Below, piece by piece: positions 60,004-64,000 of a stretch of DNA of 64,000 nucleotides. Below the pieces are notes generated by a model. It did no database searches. It saw only the letters and a list, made by a program, of their open reading frames with translations, and had not been told where the DNA came from. Numbering within the stretch: the stretch's first letter is position 1; each line of letters starts with the position of its first letter. Origin of the DNA: Shewanella intestini (lineage in GTDB: Bacteria; Pseudomonadota; Gammaproteobacteria; Enterobacterales; Shewanellaceae); assembly GCF_018221465.1 (NCBI RefSeq), contig NZ_JAAIKR010000011.1:84324-148323 (forward strand), in the 5' to 3' direction. Position numbers and translations under genes: made by a program.

Positions 60004-61974
60004 ATGATTCCAGAACTTGGACATTTTTCGCTAATTATTGGACTGGCATTCGCCTTTCTTCTAGCTAGTGTGCCATTAATAGGTTCCATTCGTAAGGACC
60101 CCTATCTTGTGAGATTTGCTTGGCCACTCACATACGGCATGTTTTTATTTATTACCTTATCGGTTGTGTCATTAGGTTACAGTTTTTCTGTAGATGATTT
60201 CTCCGTCGCTTATGTTGCTCATCACTCTAACTCTCAGTTACCTATTTTCTTTAAAGTAGCAGCAGTATGGGGCGGTCATGAAGGCTCGTTGTTATTCTGG
60301 GTCTTCTCTTTATCTGCTTGGGCAGCTTCCGTTGCCTTGTTCAGTAAAGGACTAGAAGAAGTCTTTACTGCGCGAGTCCTTTCTGTGCTTGCAATGATTG
60401 TTGTTGGTTTCACCTTATTTATGTTGCTGACATCAAGCCCATTTGAACGAATTTTCCCAATTCCAATGGAAGGTCGTGACTTAAACCCAATGTTGCAAGA
60501 CGTTGGGTTGATTTTCCATCCACCAATGCTTTATCTAGGTTATGTAGGTTTTGCTGTTAGCTTTGCATTTGCTATTGCTGCGCTGATGAGTGGTCGCCTT
60601 GATTCTGCATGGGCTCGTTGGTCTCGTCCTTGGACATTAGCCGCATGGATTTTCCTAACGGGTGGTATCTCACTTGGTTCTTGGTGGGCTTATTACGAAC
60701 TTGGCTGGGGCGGTTGGTGGTTCTGGGATCCAGTTGAAAACGCTTCATTTATGCCTTGGTTGATTGGTACTGCATTAGTTCACTCATTAATTGTGACTGA
60801 AAAACGTGGTGCATTCCGTAACTGGACCGTATTACTGTCTATCTTTGCATTCTCGTTAAGTTTACTTGGTACCTTTATTGTTCGCTCAGGTGTATTGACG
60901 TCAGTGCATTCATTTGCGGCAGACCCAAGCCGTGGTATGTTCATTTTATTATTGCTTGGTTTGGCTATTGGTGGCTCGCTAACACTATTTGCACTAAGAG
61001 CAAGTGATATGAGTAGCCCAGCAAGATTTGATCTTAAATCTAAAGAAACCATGCTGTTAATTTGTAATGTGTTACTTACTGTTGCCGCGGGAACAGTGTT
61101 GCTTGGTACACTTTACCCACTACTGATTGATGCCCTTAATATGGGTAAAATTTCTGTAGGACCTCCATATTTCAATGCTGTATTTGTACCAATTGTACTT
61201 GTACTGTTTGGCTTTATGGGAATTGGCCCTATCATCCGCTGGAAAAAATCAAAAGCAGGTGAGCTGAAACGTCAACTACTTGTACCTGGTATTATTGCCG
61301 TGATTGTGGGTATTGCCACACCGTTTATGCGCGATGGTCAATTTAATATCTGGGTTGTGCTTGGTATTACTGCTGCTACTTGGGTTTTCTTATCTTCATT
61401 GCGTGCAGCTAAAAATATCTGCACTACAAAAGAAGGTGAATTTAGTTTAAGTAGAATGGGACGCAGCCAATTAGGTATGATATTGGCACATATGGGTATT
61501 GCTGTTTCAATTGTTGGTGCCACGATGGTATCAAATTACTCAATTGAAAAAAGTGTTCGCATGGGACCTGGTATTAGCCAAGAACTTGCAGGATATACCT
61601 TTAAGTACATTGAAACTAAGAATGTTGTTGGTCCAAACTATACCGCTAAGCAAGGTCAGGTAGAAGTTTATCAAGGTGATGAGTACATCACATTGCTTCG
61701 TCCAGATCGTCGTCAATATAATGTTCGCACCATGGACATGACTGAAGCTGGTATTGATTGGGGTCTATTCCGTGACTTATATATCACAATGGGTGACCCA
61801 TTAAGCATGACTCAATTTGCTGTACGTTTAAATTACAAACCATTTGTTCGTTGGCTATGGTTCGGTTCAATTTTCATGATGGTTGGTGGCTTCCTTGCCG
61901 CGTCTGATAAGCGATACCGTGTAAAGAAAGCAGCAAAACAAGATGCTGCTAAAGAAGATTTAGCGACAGCCTAA
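60004..61974 (+). CDS. ccmF: Cytochrome c heme lyase subunit CcmF
   Basis: Large membrane protein that reduces and ligates heme to apocytochrome c. 656 residues (E. coli 647), about 14-15 hydrophobic segments. The WWD domain is GWGGWWFWDPVENASFMPWL (about 238-257), preceded by SLGSWWAYYELGW. WGGHEGSLLFWVFSL (about 90-104) and DVGLIFHPPMLYLGYVG (about 166) carry conserved His residues. The start ATG 60004 has AAGGA 7-11 nt upstream. First gene of ccmF-ccmG-ccmH-tlpA. Confidence 0.98.
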   Translation: MIPELGHFSLIIGLAFAFLLASVPLIGSIRKDPYLVRFAWPLTYGMFLFITLSVVSLGYSFSVDDFSVAYVAHHSNSQLPIFFKVAAVWGGHEGSLLFWVFSLSAWAASVALFSKGLEEVFTARVLSVLAMIVVGFTLFMLLTSSPFERIFPIPMEGRDLNPMLQDVGLIFHPPMLYLGYVGFAVSFAFAIAALMSGRLDSAWARWSRPWTLAAWIFLTGGISLGSWWAYYELGWGGWWFWDPVENASFMPWLIGTALVHSLIVTEKRGAFRNWTVLLSIFAFSLSLLGTFIVRSGVLTSVHSFAADPSRGMFILLLLGLAIGGSLTLFALRASDMSSPARFDLKSKETMLLICNVLLTVAAGTVLLGTLYPLLIDALNMGKISVGPPYFNAVFVPIVLVLFGFMGIGPIIRWKKSKAGELKRQLLVPGIIAVIVGIATPFMRDGQFNIWVVLGITAATWVFLSSLRAAKNICTTKEGEFSLSRMGRSQLGMILAHMGIAVSIVGATMVSNYSIEKSVRMGPGISQELAGYTFKYIETKNVVGPNYTAKQGQVEVYQGDEYITLLRPDRRQYNVRTMDMTEAGIDWGLFRDLYITMGDPLSMTQFAVRLNYKPFVRWLWFGSIFMMVGGFLAASDKRYRVKKAAKQDAAKEDLATA

Positions 61975-61992
61975 ATTTATTTCGGAGACACT

Positions 61993-62547
61993 ATGAAAAA
62001 GTTGGTGCTATTTATACCTTTAATTTTGTTTCTAGGGATGGGAATATTTCTTTATCAAGGATTATTCCTCAATCCACAGGAACTAGATTCAGCATTAGAA
62101 GGTAAGCCAATACCGACTTTCAAGCTCGAAAAACTTGAAAATGCGGATAAGATTATAACGAATGAAGATTTAACAGGTCATGTATCCGTGTTAAATGTCT
62201 GGGCAACATGGTGCCCAGCCTGTAAATATGAACATCCATACATGATGACCCTTGCGCGTCAAAACATCATGCCTATCTATGGTATTAATTACCGAGATGA
62301 TCGTGATGCGGCAATTCGGGAGTTAAAAAGAGAAGGTAACCCTTATACTAAGAACATTTACGACGTAGATGGTCGCCTAGGTCTAGATCTAGGAGTATAC
62401 GGTGCTCCAGAAACTTTTATTGTGGATCATAATGGCATTATTCGCTTCCGTTATGCTGGACCTGTCGATCATCAAATATGGTCTGAAATCTTATACCCTA
62501 AAGTTAAACAACTGCAGGATGAAGAGAAAAAAGAAGGGGTTTCTTAA
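61993..62547 (+). CDS. ccmG: Periplasmic thiol:disulfide reductant CcmG (DsbE)
   Basis: Membrane-anchored thioredoxin-like protein that keeps apocytochrome CxxCH cysteines reduced. 184 residues (E. coli 185). The N-terminal anchor is residues 4-26. The active site is VLNVWATWCPACKYEHPYM (CPAC, about 68-86), with GAPETFIVDHNGIIRFRYAG (about 137) holding the cis-Pro region. The final base of its stop is the first base of the ccmH start (TAATG). Confidence 0.97.
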   Translation: MKKLVLFIPLILFLGMGIFLYQGLFLNPQELDSALEGKPIPTFKLEKLENADKIITNEDLTGHVSVLNVWATWCPACKYEHPYMMTLARQNIMPIYGINYRDDRDAAIRELKREGNPYTKNIYDVDGRLGLDLGVYGAPETFIVDHNGIIRFRYAGPVDHQIWSEILYPKVKQLQDEEKKEGVS

Positions 62548-63023
62548 TGCGATTACTGGGAATTATCCTAAGTATCTGTCTAAGTTTTGTGGTTGCTACG
62601 CAAGTAGCAGCGACACCCGTAGACACTTATCAATTTAAATCTGATACGAATCAAAAACGTGCTTTAGAATTGGCGCATGGGCTTCGTTGTCCACAATGTC
62701 AAAACCAAAATTTAATAGATTCAAGTTCTCCTGTCGCACGAGACTTACGTCTTGAAGTCTACTCAATGGTAGATGAAGGTAAGAGTGATGATGAAATTAT
62801 CAATTTTATGACAAGTCGTTATGGTGAATTTGTTCTATATAAGCCTAAGTTAGAATCTAAAACTTACATTTTGTGGCTTGGGCCATTTGCTTTATTAGCG
62901 CTTGGCTTATTTATTGGTTTGGTATTTGTGCGTAAGCAACGAAACGGTGCTTCCGTTGAAGCAGAACTTTCAGCAGATGACCAAAAACAACTTGATGAAC
63001 TCTTAAAGCGTAGTAAAGAATGA
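62547..63023 (+). CDS. ccmH: Cytochrome c maturation protein CcmH
   Basis: Membrane-anchored periplasmic thiol protein of the heme ligation complex. 158 residues: signal peptide (about 1-24), the active site GLRCPQCQNQNLIDSSS (CxxC, about 46-62), a three-helix bundle and one C-terminal membrane helix (about 110-129). It equals only the N-terminal half of E. coli CcmH; the TPR half is the separate ccmI. The stop overlaps the next gene (ATGA). Confidence 0.96.
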   Translation: MRLLGIILSICLSFVVATQVAATPVDTYQFKSDTNQKRALELAHGLRCPQCQNQNLIDSSSPVARDLRLEVYSMVDEGKSDDEIINFMTSRYGEFVLYKPKLESKTYILWLGPFALLALGLFIGLVFVRKQRNGASVEAELSADDQKQLDELLKRSKE

Positions 63024-63610
63024 CATTAATCTCCCGATTAATTCTGATTGTAAGCATGGTTGTGAGTTTTCACAGCTATGCTTATCCTGGAATGCAGCCA
63101 AGCCAAGCTTCATCTACCTTAAATAAAATCGTTGTTTTACCCGCGCCATTTCCAATCGCCTCTGTAGACTTCCATGATATTGCTGGAAACAAAATCAACT
63201 TTGAACAATTTAAGGGAAAAGTGGTTGTCATAAATATGTGGGCGACATGGTGTCCACCTTGTGTTCGTGAATTACCAGCGTTGCAAAGGCTAGCTGATGC
63301 GTTAGATAAAGATAACTATGTATTATTACCAATATCTATAGATGCTCAAGCAGACGAAACTGTTCAGCCTTTTCTTAAGTCGTTAAAGTTAAGCCAATTT
63401 AGATCATATTTTGATCCGCAGCAGGCATTGCGTGAAGTCTTTCCTTTAGACACAATTCCTGCCACCTTTATTTTAAATAAAGAAGGTGAACTAGTTGCAT
63501 ACGTTAGAACTTATGTAGACTGGGATGATGTTAATGCACTTAAATTTATCGAACAATTTAGTGGTGCCAATACTCAGAACAATCACAAGGTGAGTAAAGT
63601 CGCTAAATAG
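63020..63610 (+). CDS. TlpA/ResA-like thioredoxin-fold protein
   Basis: 196 residues with an N-terminal signal or anchor (about 3-21) and a periplasmic thioredoxin domain. The active site is VVVINMWATWCPPCVRELPAL (CPPC, about 71-91), followed by PISIDAQADETVQPFLKSL and the cis-Pro segment LDTIPATFILNKEGEL. It overlaps ccmH by 4 bp, so it is made with the Ccm proteins. It is a second redoxin besides CcmG, and its division of labour is unknown. A strong terminator follows. Confidence 0.88.
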   Translation: MTLISRLILIVSMVVSFHSYAYPGMQPSQASSTLNKIVVLPAPFPIASVDFHDIAGNKINFEQFKGKVVVINMWATWCPPCVRELPALQRLADALDKDNYVLLPISIDAQADETVQPFLKSLKLSQFRSYFDPQQALREVFPLDTIPATFILNKEGELVAYVRTYVDWDDVNALKFIEQFSGANTQNNHKVSKVAK

Positions 63611-63634
63611 TGGCTACTTTCCAAGCATATTGAT

Positions 63635-63683
63635 TAAAAAAGATCGCAATTGATGAAATGATCATCAAGCGGTCTTTTTTTTT
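63635..63683 (+). terminator. Terminator of the ccmFGH operon
   Basis: AGATCGC pairs with GCGGTCT, and after an AA bulge TTGATG pairs with CATCAA. A T-run of about ten follows. It insulates the rRNA promoters downstream. Confidence 0.9.
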
Positions 63684-63704
63684 AAATAAACCTTAAAAAA
63701 GCCC

Positions 63705-63732
63705 TTGCGCCGTTCTCAAATCTGCCTATAAT
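63705..63732 (+). promoter_or_regulatory. rRNA operon promoter P1
   Basis: TTGCGC (63705-63710), 16-bp spacer, TATAAT (63727-63732), discriminator GCGCATCC. An A/T-rich tract upstream (63680-63700) may act as an UP element. 16-bp spacing and a GC-rich discriminator are hallmarks of rrn P1 promoters. Confidence 0.8.
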
Positions 63733-63851
63733 GCGCATCCACTGACACGGCATAACAGCTTCTGCAACGCATTAGCAACCACCGAGTTAGCTTGATTTAA
63801 GATGGTTATTTAAGCATTTAAATCAACGGCAAAAAGAGTTTGAAAAAACAC

Positions 63852-63879
63852 TTGACGCCAACAACGGGAGGTGTAGAAT
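63852..63879 (+). promoter_or_regulatory. rRNA operon promoter P2
   Basis: TTGACG (63852-63857), 16-bp spacer, TAGAAT (63874-63879), then ACGCATCCCTGACC. 147 bp after P1, close to the distance between rrn P1 and P2 in other gammaproteobacteria. Confidence 0.82.
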
Positions 63880-63905
63880 ACGCATCCCTGACCAACACGG
63901 TCAAC

Positions 63906-63917
63906 GCTCTTTAACAA
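63906..63917 (+). promoter_or_regulatory. rrn antitermination boxA
   Basis: GCTCTTTAACAA is an exact match to the core of the rRNA leader boxA, where NusB and S10 (encoded at 27896) bind to make polymerase Rho-resistant. Confidence 0.88.
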
Positions 63918-63966
63918 TATGACAAGTATATCTGTGTGGACATTCACAGGTGTTGAGTTATTCGAA

Positions 63967-63999
63967 ATTGCTTCTTATATTCTTCGGAATTGAAGCAAT
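63967..63999 (+). other. rRNA leader hairpin with UUCG tetraloop
   Basis: ATTGCTTC pairs with GAAGCAAT and an inner ATTC/GAAT stem closes a TTCG loop. It lies at the window edge in the pre-16S leader. The 16S gene itself is not in the window. Confidence 0.65.
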
Positions 64000-64000
64000 C

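Overview
The window is a chromosomal segment of a gammaproteobacterium, almost certainly Shewanella. This is inferred from gene order and protein character: the ribosomal and RNA polymerase super-cluster lies between murB-birA-coaA and an argECBFGH cluster, followed by cytochrome c maturation genes flanking a small c5-type cytochrome (ScyA) and an rRNA operon leader. Base composition is moderately AT-rich and codon use is uniform. I see no insertion sequence, prophage, CRISPR array or foreign island.

Positions 1-9,000 hold housekeeping genes. A truncated queuosine-precursor transporter (yhhQ) has a candidate preQ1 riboswitch over its ribosome binding site. It is followed by menF, an HD-GYP cyclic-di-GMP phosphodiesterase, a PqiA-like membrane protein, a tiny membrane protein, a YeiH-family exporter, and murB-birA opposed by coaA.

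Positions 9,117-41,560 form one block of translation and transcription genes, all on the plus strand. It starts with tRNA-Thr/Tyr/Gly and tufB. Then come secE-nusG, rplKAJL-rpoBC, rpsL-rpsG-fusA-tufA, the S10 operon (rpsJ to rpsQ), the spc operon (rplN to rpmJ) and the alpha operon (rpsM to rplQ). Punctuation is visible: terminators or attenuators after tufB, nusG, rplL, rpoC, rpsG, tufA, rpsQ and rplQ; promoters before the tRNAs, rplK, rplJ, rpsL and rpsJ; and L10, L4 and S4 autoregulatory leaders. tufA and tufB appear identical from the second base of the start codon through the terminator, a sign of gene conversion.

Positions 41,700-53,500 hold cinA, a DUF1439 lipoprotein, ppc, and the divergent argE / argCBFGH cluster with paired ARG boxes between argE and argC. 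A 516-bp gap follows with eight perfect copies of a 7-bp repeat, then a sulfotransferase-like gene.

Positions 54,600-63,610 carry System I cytochrome c maturation in three units: ccmABCDE (minus), ccmI (minus) and ccmF-ccmG-ccmH plus a second TlpA-like thioredoxin (plus). scyA, a likely client, sits between ccmA and ccmI. The last 300 bp contain tandem rRNA promoters, a boxA antitermination site and a leader hairpin, so a 16S gene should start just beyond the window.

I found no wholly new system. The items most worth a second look are the putative preQ1 switch, the GACTACT repeat, the large hairpins between tufA and rpsJ, and the missing fourth tRNA before tufB.
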